This document shows positions 43,401 to 54,981 of a stretch of DNA of 64,000 nt, piece after piece. This DNA is from Siphonodentalium dalli (Eukaryota; Mollusca; Scaphopoda; Gadilida; Siphonodentaliidae). The number at the start of each line of letters is the position of its first letter. Positions within the stretch are counted from its first letter, which is position 1. Under the pieces are notes generated by a model. That model was not told the origin of the DNA. It ran no database searches and was given only the letters and a program-made list of their open reading frames with translations. A program made the position numbers and the translations under genes. Location: the NCBI GenBank assembly GCA_032622095.1, contig CP136061.1:39065797-39129796 (forward strand), read 5' to 3'.

Positions 43401-43690
43401 TAATTCCGGTGACCCATTCAAAATGAACGCGATATTTATTATGGGTATAACGAAAGGTCTGAGTGAACCACGGGGCTAAAATAAACCGATCGGTCTTCCC
43501 GGCACAGTGCTCACTGTTGTAAGAGTGGGAACTCTGAATTTCTTGACAATTTGAATCTGTTTGTTTGAATATCTGTATGCATGTATGTTTATTTTGAATA
43601 TTCTCTGTAAATAACTATATGGTGTCCTGCAAAAGAGATCAGAATTAATTTTGTTTTAAGTAATGGTTTGCTACCCGTGTCCCACATGCA
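40441..43690. other. Intronic sequence without recognised genes
   Basis: About 3.2 kb of AT-rich sequence. A CAA trinucleotide repeat lies at about 41966-41991 and a poly-G run at about 43012-43021. Two imperfectly related blocks (near 42230-42330 and 42560-42640) hint at an old duplication. No coding motif seen. Confidence 0.45.
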
Positions 43691-45240
43691 TGTTGGTTGT
43701 GAAAGACCGATCAGTCTATTTTAGCCCGACCATGCTATTATACATGTATATCGATTTGTGATTCATCCAGACTTTTTTAAGATGTCTGCTTTATTATGTT
43801 TATACGGTTCAAGCCCATTGGTGCCAACGCATAATAATATATCTGCAATAAATCACAAACTTTTTTGATAAATCTCAAACATGTTTGCGATAAATTGTAA
43901 AGTATAATCACCAAGTAGTCTTAGAGTTATCGTAAAGATTCTTGAGATTCATCGCAAAGGTTTGCGAGTTATCGCAAAGGTGTTTGTGATTTTTCGCAAA
44001 GTCGTTTTGTGATTTATCGCAAAGATTTGCTCCCCTCATCACACATGCATGATGGCTGTGAATGACCGATCGGTCTATTTTAGCCCGACCGGGCAATTAT
44101 AGATTGATAGGTTGTTCACCCAGACCTGTTTAAGATGTCTGATTTATAATGTTTACTTTAATTACACACAAATTAAGAAATTTGGACAATTAGTTCAGAC
44201 AATTAGACAAATGTACTCCACGTGCAGGCAACAGGTCAGGGAAATCCTGACCCAGACCTATTTAAGATATCTGATTTATAATGATTACAGAAGCCCATTG
44301 GCGCCAAAAACCTTTGCGACAAATCTCAAACATCTTTGCGATAAATCGCATAATATAATCACCCAGTACATAGTCTGAGAGTTATCGTAAAGATGTTTGA
44401 GATTTATCGTAAAGGTTTGCGTGTTATCGGAAGGGTGTTTGTAATATTTCGCAAAGGTTTGCTCCCCTCATCACACATGCATCTGAATGACTGATCGGTC
44501 TATTTTAGCCCGACCGGGCAATTGCAGATTGATGGGTTCACTCAGACCTGTTTAAGATGTCTGATTTATAATGTTTACACACAAATTAAGAAATTTGGAC
44601 GATTATTTCAGAAAATGTTTACTCCACGTGAAGGCACAGGTCAGGGAAATGTCTGATTTATAATGTTTACAGAAGCCCATTAGCGCCAAAAATAATTTGT
44701 GACAAATCTCAAACATCTTTGCGAAAAATCGCAAAATATAATCACCCAGTACTCAGTCTGAGAGTTATCGTAAAGATGTTTGAGATTTATCGTAAAAGTT
44801 TGCGAGTTATCGCAAAGGTGTTTGTGAATTTTCGCAAAGGTGTTTTGTGATTTATCGCAAAGGTTTGCTCCCCTTATCCCACATGCATGCTGGCTGTGAA
44901 AGACCGATCGGTCTATTTTTCCCCAACTGTGCTATTATAGATCGATTGGTGGTTTACCCAGACCAGTTGAAGATGTCTGATTTATATTTATATTTATACG
45001 TTTCAAGCCCATTAGTGCCAATGCATAAAAATATATCTGCGATAAATCACAAACCAATGTGCTCAATCTCAAATCTGTGTGATCAATTGAAAACCTTTGC
45101 ACTAAATCGCATATATTTATTGCAAAGTAGTTTGCGATTCGCAAAAGTTTGCGATTTATCGCAATGTAGTTTTTTTTATTTATCGGGCTATTCTAGATCG
45201 ATTGGTGTTTCATCCAGACCTGTTTAAGATGTTTGATTTA
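43690..45240 (+). repeat. Diverged tandem array, unit about 300-500 bp, with repeated TTTGCGATAAAT motifs
   Basis: A block with ATGCATGCTGGCTGTGAAAG, CCGATCGGTCTATTTTAGCC and CAGACCTGTTTAAGATGTCTG is present about four to five times (near 43690, 44045, 44475 and 44885, with partial copies). Between these, short phrases such as TTTGCGATAAATC and GAGTTATCGCAAAGGTG are iterated on both strands. No coding signal. Confidence 0.7.
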
Positions 45241-45783
45241 TAATGTAACTTTAATATTATTGCACACAAATTAAGAAATTTTGCCGATTATTTTAGACAT
45301 TCAGACCAATTTTACTGAACATGCAGGGAACAGTTCATGGAAATCCTGAAATCGAGATATTAAACCTTGAATTAAGTACAAAATCACGATCAAGGTTCTA
45401 TACTAATAAAAGTAATACATGTATAATTCGGATTATTTAATTTAGCACTATGCAAGGGAGTCCATGTGGTTTTGTACTTAATTCTATGTTTAAACGCCGT
45501 AGCATCATTGGAATCTAACATGCCACATTGTTAAATTTGCCATCGGCCATGTTTCGTAATTTCGAGTGCTTGGTATCTGGGCTGTTTGGTTCTCTGAAGT
45601 ACCAAATTGCTAGGTACTATGCATAGTACCTAAATACTTCAGAGTAACTGTCTTGATATTTTGGTACTTCAGATAATATAAAGGGGCGTGTCAAGAAAGC
45701 GTTTATTTCTTGGCACTTCATATCGTGTGCGTCATGGTTTCGGTAACATAAAGGCGGGGTGGGTATTATATTTCGTGTGTATT

Positions 45784-45858
45784 TATATAATGTGTAAAGC
45801 GCTTAGGGCCCCTTGCGGGGGATAGGCGCTATATAAATATTATTATTATTATTATTAT
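45784..45858 (+). repeat. SINE/LINE-type 3' tail with (ATT)n
   Basis: The string GTAAAGCGCTTAGGG followed by GCGCTATATAAATATT and an ATT microsatellite is a tail motif common to many metazoan SINEs and LINEs. Only the tail is recognised. Confidence 0.5.
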
Positions 45859-45879
45859 ATGCATAATGCCCGGATACAT

Positions 45880-46090
45880 GTAGGTACTCCACATACCCTA
45901 AATATAGGTACTACACATATCCTAAAAATATAGGTACTCCAGAGAATCTGAATATATAGGTACTCCAGAGAACCAAAATATATAGGTACTCCAGAGAACC
46001 TAAATATTTATTAGGTACTCTAGAGTACCACAAATTTGGTACTCCCCCTGGGACAAATCTTAGTACCTACGTATGTACTCTAGAGTACCT
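45880..46090 (+). repeat. Short tandem array of GGTACTCCAGAGAACC units
   Basis: A unit of about 30 bp (TAGGTACTCCAGAGAACC plus AAATATA) repeats about six times. Related palindromic GGTACTCTAGAGTACC forms occur nearby at 45595-45680 and 46010-46090. Confidence 0.75.
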
Positions 46091-46490
46091 ATTGTTTTAA
46101 GAGTGTACATTATAAATTGCTACTGCAACTTTCAATGAATTAGGGTTACCGCGTGATTCGTTACTGGCGATGGTTTTGTTATTGAAGGTAAGAGACTTTT
46201 TGAAAACTATATGGGCATGTAACCTATATTTAGAAATGCCAATATTAAAATCCCGCGAAATCACTGCTCGATTACAAGTCCTAGTGCGTTTTATGTAAGG
46301 GTTTGTGTCCTGAACCCGGCCTCCACTTCGACATAGACGGTGAGTGGTTTATGTATTTGTATACACATCATTATATTCCGTATGTCATGGTAGTTTGGTA
46401 GAAATCGGTAATACAAAGGGTTTGGTAATAATGGTCCCATCGGTCCTTGCCAACCCGTATCCGTGATTTAAGGGTGATAATTATACTATA

Positions 46491-47412
46491 CTAAAAGGGT
46501 GACCCGGCGTTGCCCAGGTTAAAGTGATGTGAAACCCTCTGCATACTGTGGATATATGGCGGGAATAGAGGATACTCTTGTTCAAAGCGTTACCCATATT
46601 TTCATAAATTATATATCCAAATAGCATCACAACACATGATTCTTACACACGAAATATAAGTAGTTGCCCACCTTGTCGGATCGGAGCGATTGTCATGTTG
46701 TTTATCGCGATTAATCCATCCCACCAATAAAGAACTGTTTATTTATTTACAACTGCGTATACTTCAGACGTTATAACATGAACATCATAAACACATTAGT
46801 TCGCAAAAATAAAAGACGACAATTGGGTTTCATATAGAGATGTATCAACAAATCTAGTGGGTTTGACTAAGATTTTGAGGACACCTGGTTATCATATTTC
46901 CATGAAGATACAGATATTTTAAAGAAATATCCAGGTGCTCCTCTGTTCATGGTGCTATATACTGGCTAATTATTCTCACTCAGAGCGAGATTTTGAGTTG
47001 TTTATGTTAGGCGATGAGTCTGTTCTAAAACATGAATATATCTTCTGTATATTGGGCAGATATAACCTTGTCAGGTGTCAGTATTGGAGGATCCTGAAAA
47101 GTTATGTTCCACTGACTCCGTTTTCTTTTATCTCAGAAGAAATTATATTTGACGGCACACTGTGATCAATATTGTTGAACAGGCCTTCTATATATACATT
47201 TCCATATCTCTTGTAACTTTTGTATGGAAACTATATTGAATGGGCAGACTCAATTGTGTTATAATATTAACATGTAACTAATATTTTAACATGTACCATT
47301 CTCTTCCTCGTAAAAAAGTTACCACATTTAGAATGCCTTGGTGCCATCTCGATTGTATCCCGTGAAGTTATATATAAAACACATACAGACATACATACAG
47401 ACAGACATATAA
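46491..47412 (-). repeat. Old dispersed repeat, copy B (uninterrupted)
   Basis: Matches 1331-1700 followed directly by 3600-4000, which shows what copy A looked like before insertion. It ends near an ACATACAGACAGACAT tail like those at 49490 and 54910, common at the ends of mollusc repeats. Non-coding. Confidence 0.65.
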
Positions 47413-49660
47413 CACGCACGATTTGATTCCTCGTATCATTTGAGAAGAACGTGTATGAATTTGATGTTAATTTGCACTAAACATAATTATATCAATTTTG
47501 GTAATCCGCCCGTCCTTATTTAGGACTCAAGTGGCACCACATTTGACATAATTAAACCCCAAACTTACGACTCATTATAGAGATGAATATATATAAAAAA
47601 AATTAGCATTGGCGAGTATACAAATTCGTATCAATATAGGGCCCTAACATCTCTCACCGAAATGGCACAAATTTGGCGTATTTGAACCACACGATTAGAT
47701 TCCTCGAATCACGGAGAAGAACATGTATCAGTATGGTGGAAATCGGCACTAAACATAATATATTGTTTATCAATTGTTGTGTCTCTCTCACCCTGTCTCG
47801 AATGGCACCGCTTTTGACATCTTTAAACTACAAATTTAGTGCCCACCCTACACCATATCTCACACAAATAGCACCAATATATCGTCTTTAAATCACATGA
47901 TTTGATTTTTCATATCATGGATAAGAATGTTTATAAATTTGGTAAAAATTGGCGCTAAAGTTATTTTGTATGAATTCTGGTGCCCCTCTCATTTTCAGTG
48001 CACCCTGACTCGAATGACGCCACTTTTAACAGTTTTAAGCCACACCATAGACTCATCATACCATGTGGAGGATTTTTTAAAAGTTTGGTATCAATGAGTG
48101 ACTAAAACAATTCTTAACAATGTTAGTGCCCCCCCCCCCCCCTCCTTGATTCTCACATCCAAACCACACCAATTTGGCGTCTTTAAATCACACAATTATA
48201 TTTCTTGTTTCATGGAGAAGAATGTGTATTAATTTGGTGGAAATCGGCGCTAAAATCATTTGTGGATGATTTTGTAAAAGTTTTTGTCTAACATTGCGAG
48301 TATACAAATCCGTATACAAATTAGGGCCCCCATATCTCTCAACCAAAACGGCACTAATTTAGCGTATCTAAACCAAACGATTAGATTTCTCGTATCACGG
48401 AGAATATATATCAATCTGGTGGAAATCGGCGCTAAACATATTGTTCATATTTTTGTGTTCCTCTCACCCTCTATACATCCTGACTCGAATGGCCCATGTG
48501 TGACAGTTTGCGACATCCTTAAACAACCCACTTAGACACCTCATATCATGGAGTTTGGTACTAATCGGCGACAAAACCAGTGTTGGTCAAATTTAGTGCT
48601 CACTAACCCCCAACTGTCACCCAAACAGCACCAACATGGCGTCTTTAAATCACACGATCAGACTCCTCGTATTATGGATAAGAGTGCGTATCACTTTGGT
48701 GGAAATTGTCGCAAAACTTATTGCGTATCAATCTTGGTGCCGCTCTGTCTTTCCCTGATCGAATGACGCCACTTTTGATGGGTTTAAGCCACATCATACC
48801 ATGGGGATGCTAAGTATAAATGTGGTGGCGACTAAACCCATTCAAATTGAGTGCCCCTTCCACAAACTTTCATCCAAATGACAGCAATTTGGAGTCCTTA
48901 AATCGCACAATTAGATTCCTATTATCATGGACAAGAATATACATCAATTTGGTGGAAATCGGCGCTAACATTAGTTTTATCAATATTGGTGGCCCTCTCT
49001 CCTCTGTGCATCCCTGACGCGAATGGCGCCACGTTTGACGTATTTAAACAGCACCATTATATTCCTCATATCATGGCAATGATTATATAACAGTTTCGTG
49101 ACAATCGGCGGCAAAAAAATTGTCCGACCCTCCCCTGTTCTGCCCCTGACAACGGCGTAACTTTAGAAAATTCTAAGCCGCACCATTATCTTTCTCGCAA
49201 AACGTTACCCCTAGTAGACCCGTTTGGTGCCATCTAGATGGTCCATCGGCGCTAAACTAGTTTATCAATTTTGGTACCATCAGATTCCTTATATCATGAG
49301 GATGATTATATATAAGTTTCGTGTCAATCGGCGCCATTTTGTCCCTGCCCCTCCCCATATTTTGCCCCTGAAAACAACCGCGTCATTTTAGAATATTCTA
49401 ACCCGCACCATTATCTTTCTCGTGAAAAGTTACCCATAGTAGACCCCTTTAGTGCCATATAGATGGTCCCCTGTGAATTTATATACAACACAGACAGGCA
49501 GACAGACATTCGCAAATATAGATATAGATAATTCATTAACACCATATAATAATTCATTCACACCATACAATAATTCACTCACACCATTAGATAGCCTATA
49601 TTTTGAAGATGGCGATATATAAGTTTGGTGAAAATCGCTGACAACAAAAATCATTAAATT
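47413..49660 (+). repeat. Diverged tandem array, unit about 200-300 bp
   Basis: Two alternating phrases recur. One contains GGCGTCTTTAAATCACACGA, then ATTCCTCGTATCATGGA and GGTGGAAATCGGCGCTAAA, at about 47661, 47881, 48177, 48362, 48637 and 48892. The other contains GACTCGAATGGCGCCACTTT. Short frames in it are repetitive and not credible genes. Confidence 0.7.
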
Positions 49661-49765
49661 TATACTTCGTTCCTCATTTCACAAGCAGCGTTAACTTTGG
49701 AACCCTATGTGTGGTTTCTATGAGTTCTCCTTTATCAGTACGTATGGTGTATATCATTGACTCAC

Positions 49766-50071
49766 CCGGACATTCCACTCCAGCGTCCTGACTGTGTTGA
49801 CAGCTATGTGTTCCCCATCCGCTGTGTGAGCATTTCAACACTGATGTCTCATTTCCAACGCATGTGACTTCGTCCAGCCAGATAGTTCCAGTCCCTTGCC
49901 CATAGCTTGCTGGACTTCTGGCAATTCCCCCTCGTAAACCAAGCGACTTGCACACGACGGCTGCATCGGTGTTATCCCATCCGTTGTTGCACACTGTTCC
50001 CCATTGACCGTTTCTATACACCTCAACTCGACCAGATGCTGTACTATTCCCACTAACTAACCGAGTGTCGC
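49766..50071 (-). CDS. SRCR-domain exon of the receptor gene
   Basis: A 306-nt, phase 1-1 exon with acceptor TTCATTTTAG and donor GTGAGT, encoding 102 residues of a complete SRCR domain: DTRLVSGNSTASGRVEVY, WGTVCNNGWDNTDAAVVC, GLRGGIA, IWLDEVTCVGNE and GVECPG. Six cysteines. It shares exon layout and phase with the SRCR exon at 38318-38602, which follows about 11 kb downstream on the same strand. Upstream exons (signal peptide, further domains) are not visible within the window. Confidence 0.93.
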
Positions 50072-51857
50072 CTAAAATGAAGTCACTGAATATCAATCCA
50101 GTATGTGTATAATGTATATTCATTGTGTAACTATTAGTGTTATAATGATTGTTTTGGCAGAATGGCAGTGTGCTCTCGGTACATGCCACAGTGTCCTGAT
50201 ACCGCAAACAAGGTACCCTGTCTTGCTCACCGGAAGCTTATATTATTCTAATGATGAACAGACAGCCTGTCGTTAGAGAAGATTTAGCCAGTCTAAAATT
50301 AAAATAGTATAAATACAATTCAGCATACCATACATAAAGACGTGCAGCATACCATACATTAAGTTATAAATTACAGAAGTTACATATCATCGGGAATACG
50401 TCACGTTTACAATCAAATAATTGCGAATCATTTTATATAATTTCGCCCAATTTGGGCGTTACTCTGATGGCTGTTTCTCATCTGACGTGTGTGTCAGGAT
50501 AGAGGAGCTGGAGGATTTGTGTAAATGTTAGCCCAAACTACATTTCCAAGTAACGATGGTTTGTTGTTTATTTTGAGGAATCGTACCACATCAGATGAAT
50601 TTAGCCCAAATATGTTAAAGGCACGTGCGGCCTTAATTGTCGAAAATATTCATATTTGTTCCAAACACCGTAAACAGAAAAACAGTAAAACGCATACAGT
50701 TCCGTTCATATATACCATGACCATCGCGTAAACAGCATGTTATCATAAAGACCTACTATATGTTACCTAAGCAAGAGCCTGATTGTGTTACAGAAGACAG
50801 CACAATGCTACTGGCTAATCACACACAAATTGCATAAACGCTCTTTATTAGTTCGATATAAGGTATTCACCAACAAAGAACGCTCTTTGTGTTTACCATC
50901 ATAATATAAACAAACACCAGAAAAGTAACTGTTTACGCTTTTGTTTACATAACAATGGTCAAACATGTGACCAAAACATACTGGTTATGCGATATTTCTT
51001 ATTTGTATACTGACAAAGTCTATCTACATTTTGATGTAGTTTCTGTTTGTGGCGGTTTTGGATGGGTGGAGATATATTCACAGGATACCCACCGCCAAGG
51101 CCAACCGTGTCTTTAACAGTTGTCGTGTAAAACATTTGCAGTAGGTTAGCGTTATTTGTTTTTTGCGGATGTCATTTAACATCGGGAAAATAGACTACTA
51201 CGTTTGAACGGCATGTGCATTTGTCGTTTTTAAATTATAACAACATGATAATCAATAACAGAGGCAGTCTTTGTCAAATACAGTCGCTCTATTTACGATA
51301 CTAATTGGGGAACTTTCTAAATTAAATTACGCGTAAACTAGCGTAAACGGATACATGCTGCAAATTATAGAACGTGCCGGAATCGGCCTACTCGCCCCAG
51401 GACTAACTCGCCCCAGTCGACGTGTGCCAACTCGGAATAAAAGACCGGCTCGGAATAAAAGATGTATACGGGGTGTTATATGGCGTTTGGTCCGTTGTTT
51501 CTCAATGAATATTATTGAAATTTGGTGTATATGTCCGGGCTGGGACATGGAATACAATAACGTTTGAATTGTTTTTAAATTTACAAATTTGTTGATTTTA
51601 TTCAACTTTTCGTTCTGAAACACACTATATTCGTCATGTAGATTTCTAGTATTACTTAGAAATTTCAGCTGTCCATATTAATAATCGCTCCATTGACTGT
51701 AACAGATGAAATTATCCCCCTCTTCGGATCGAGTGTCACTGAAACTTTATTTTGTTAGACTGCCTGTAGTCACTTATTATATGTGGCAATAATCTGTAAT
51801 AAGATGTAGCACTGTTTTATTTTATATTTACATTTAGTGCTGTTTTGTATACAACAA
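50072..51857. other. Sequence upstream of the SRCR exon; one repeat and two motif copies
   Basis: The segment 50187-50320 is the paralogue of 4913-5040. Two ACGCTCTTT motifs occur at 50838 and 50880. No further exon of the receptor gene was recognised; the small frames here lack motifs. Confidence 0.45.
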
Positions 51858-51865
51858 TTCCACCA

Positions 51866-53032
51866 GGGTTCTCAACGGTACGCAGTACCGGTACCGCGTA
51901 CTCAGGCATTTTTTGCGGTAACGGTGCTGGTGTGCAGATCCGCCGGTACTCGGTACTGTGGTTGCATATATGCAAGTTCGTAGATCAGCAGGCTGTCTGT
52001 TAAAATACAGTAGTATCAAGTTTCGCTCTTTAAACTACACGCGATGCACATCGATCGTGATTGTATTCATGGCGTGAGAGGTCGGCCACGGAACGGTGGT
52101 TCCTGAGTTTTATGTGTCTATTATAACTCTTCAATGGTTGAATTCCAATTCTTTGAAAGCACGGCCTTGTGATATTGTTTTAGTCTTAAAAGATTATTTT
52201 GTGTTGGGGAAATTGAGATTGCAACTTATGTTTTTGCCTTTATTTTTGCCCAGTTGTGGCAATTATACAGTTACAATTTCTTATCATGTATTCACCAACG
52301 ACCCCACCCACACGTATGGCCCACACGTTTTGATTAATCACATACACACTTACCCGTTCACATGTCGTATCAGTTTGCATATATAAGGTAGACCATTTTG
52401 AATTTAAATGGGACTCATGGAACCTCCAGTTATATAATAACATCGGGAACGAATATCCACGAACCGTGCACAGTGTACATGTAATTTGCTGAATAAACAT
52501 GATAGCTCATATTTGGTATAGGAACTCGTGGAGAGAAATTGTTGCCTAACTTGACTCATTATTGTTTAGATTTAAAATGGCCGACCGCACGACTTTGCAA
52601 ATACATTTAATCTGATTGAATATTGTGAAGTGAAAACCACCGACGTGTGTCGCGTTACTTTCTATCAGTTTATCACACACAGAAGAATAATAAGTTAAAA
52701 CCACAAAACGTGTGCAACGAATAGTTCTATTTTGGTTGATTGAATTGTCTATGTTGTCATTTGCGCATCACTAAACTCTACGGGAAAGTGTGTTAGTATA
52801 TTCCAAAATGGTATCTAATATCCCGAAATAGTTTCTTTATTCTGATATCAAATTATCATTAGTTCATGTTAATAATAGAGTTCGTGGCTTGTGATTTTCA
52901 GCACTGTATTACCTCCAGATATTCCTAGAACTATAAAATGGGTTGCCAATACCGGTACAGGAACCACGGTACTAGCAAAGTATTGATACTGGTACCGGCA
53001 TGTGTGGTACCGGCGGTACTTTGAGAAGCCCG
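51866..53032. mobile_element. Non-autonomous hAT-like element (1,167 bp, TSD ATTCCACC)
   Basis: The 8-bp direct repeat ATTCCACC flanks the element (51858-51865 and 53033-53040). The ends are imperfect inverted repeats, AGGGTTCTCAACGGTAC and CGGGCTTCTCAAAGTAC (the latter read inward from the right), of the hAT type. Sub-terminal regions on both sides are rich in GGTACCGG-like palindromes. No transposase frame is present. Confidence 0.85.
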
Positions 53033-53399
53033 ATTCCACCTAGATCATCATGTGATCGACCATACATCGCGTGTGATGACCTGGTTGAATTAAGAGCGGT
53101 TTGATGGATCACTTCTGTCTTCGAGCTAGATTATACTTATGCTATTTAATGGCATGTTTCTAACGTGGAGGAGTAGATATTCTCGATACCCCACTACTCT
53201 TCAATTCACACCAAGTTCTCAGCTGTCATGTTCGGATATTATAACCCATAGCCATAATATATGGTTTATTTTGTGTATACTAGTATAATATAGTTATTTT
53301 CAGTACCTTTATATACCAGTAGTGTGGATAACAATGCATATATATATATATGTGTATATGTATATTGATTCAACGGATTCAGTGGTTTTGTTCATTAGT

Positions 53400-53960
53400 C
53401 TATCAAATTTGCGGGGAAAACATGGCCACCAGCAGCACACCCTGCCAAATTTCAAATTTGAATCAATTGGCGCACCCTGCAGCCAGAATTGATTGGAGAA
53501 CTGTTTCTAATGTGGATATTTTAGGTCACCACTAGATGGGAGCCATATTTTTTCTCTCAAAATTTCCTTGTGAAAACATCACTGCCAGCGGTGATCTTGA
53601 GTTTTACTATTTGTATGGCTAAATAATTTGGTTGATCCTACAGACGACATACATTGTCCGATCGTCACCAGATTCCACAATGATCTTCTGGATAACCAGG
53701 ATGAGAGTTATCTATTTTTTTCCGAATTTCGTTAAAAACATGACCACAGACAGCAATTTTGTATCTTACTCTTTGTATGACTGAATTATTTTCTTTAGCA
53801 CCTCTACAGAACACATCCCTCATCTGATAGTCACCAAACTTCATATTGATCTTCGGGGTGACCACTAGATGGGAGCTATCAAATGATTTGAATTTCTTTG
53901 GAAAACATGGTCGCCAGCAGGATCTTCTATTTTGCTTTTTATATACATGTATATCTCTTC
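53400..53960 (+). repeat. Diverged tandem repeat, unit about 170 bp, three copies
   Basis: Phrases such as GAAAACATGGCCACCAGCAG, then TTTGTATG-CTGAATTATTT and GACCACTAGATGGGAGC, recur at about 53415, 53570, 53735 and 53900. Non-coding. Confidence 0.6.
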
Positions 53961-54248
53961 GTGCGGATAGCCAGTATTACTTGGGTAGTTCAACTTTCCA
54001 CATTCCTGTCATCATTTGAAATATAAAAATTTACCTGATACATGTAGTCCAATGAAAATTAACAAGCGTCCATAAATTAAATTTACCTATGATCTTATTA
54101 TTCCTTACAATCACATGCACCCTTCAAAATTTTGTTTCGTCGTATCTAATTTTTAATGACCCCTGTATATGTAAGATATATTTGTCAAACATTTCTTTGT
54201 ACAATATACAGGTATAAAGTTTGTAACTAAATCTAGAAATATATAATA

Positions 54249-54935
54249 CTAGCAGGTTAGCCCGCCACTGGCGGCGTTCGTCAGAAACATGACAAATTTT
54301 TTACTTTTGTAATTATTTTTTTTAGTTCCTAGGAACGACAGACATAAGAAACACACACCACGCATGTTTTGTTTTCCGATGAGTTAATTCTGCCTTTTTA
54401 ATCAAGATAAATGCATTTCGCGTTTTGCGTCCGCAGTTTCGTAGGCACATGCGAGCGTTTAACAACGCCGATGACAATAAAGAGCGTTAGTCGGTTAACA
54501 ACTCCAAATATGGTCAAAATAAAGATCGTGCCTGCCTTAACCCCCGATGTGCCGTTTGCCTTGATTTTGATGATTGGGAGTGGAGAATGAGTGCTCAGAT
54601 ATTGTTCAAAATGCGACGTTGACCATTCCCGTGGGTTTATCTGGACAAACTATTTTTCAATTGGTCCAGAAACATGCCTATATCAGCACGTTCGATGACA
54701 TGGTCGCACGTGAAATTGGACCCGTCCATATTGCTCCCGGGATCGAAGTAGTCCTACACACTAAATTTAGTCGGATCGGTCAAATCCAGAAACATGCCTA
54801 TGAGCGAGGTCAGGTTGACACGTTAAATACCAAATCCGAGTCGGATCGGTCGAGCAGTGTGCGAGTCTATAACACACATACATACGTGCATTTATACACA
54901 CATACATACAGACAGATATTCCAAAATGTATAATC
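54249..54935 (-). mobile_element. Helitron-like element end (minus orientation)
   Basis: Read on the minus strand, the hairpin at 54275-54261 (GCCGCC-AGT-GGCGGG) is followed by CTAG and then T, matching Helitron 3' termini and the end at 10064. The other side runs to an ACATACAGACAGAT tail near 54920. An AAAGAGCGT motif lies at 54479. A block with CAGAAACATGCCTAT is duplicated at 54666 and 54787. The 119-codon frame here is not a recognisable gene. Confidence 0.55.
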
Positions 54936-54981
54936 GATAGCTACAAGAATTCTATTATAAATAGTTCACGGGCGATCTGAT

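Noticed and set aside
46491-46500. Helitron-type CTRR end for copy B
   Set aside because: The hairpin is recognisable but the terminal bases read TTAG rather than CTRR, so the end is degenerate or the class is wrong.
54574-54933. 119-codon frame within the Helitron-like element
   Set aside because: Contains an internal duplication and lacks recognisable Rep/helicase motifs.
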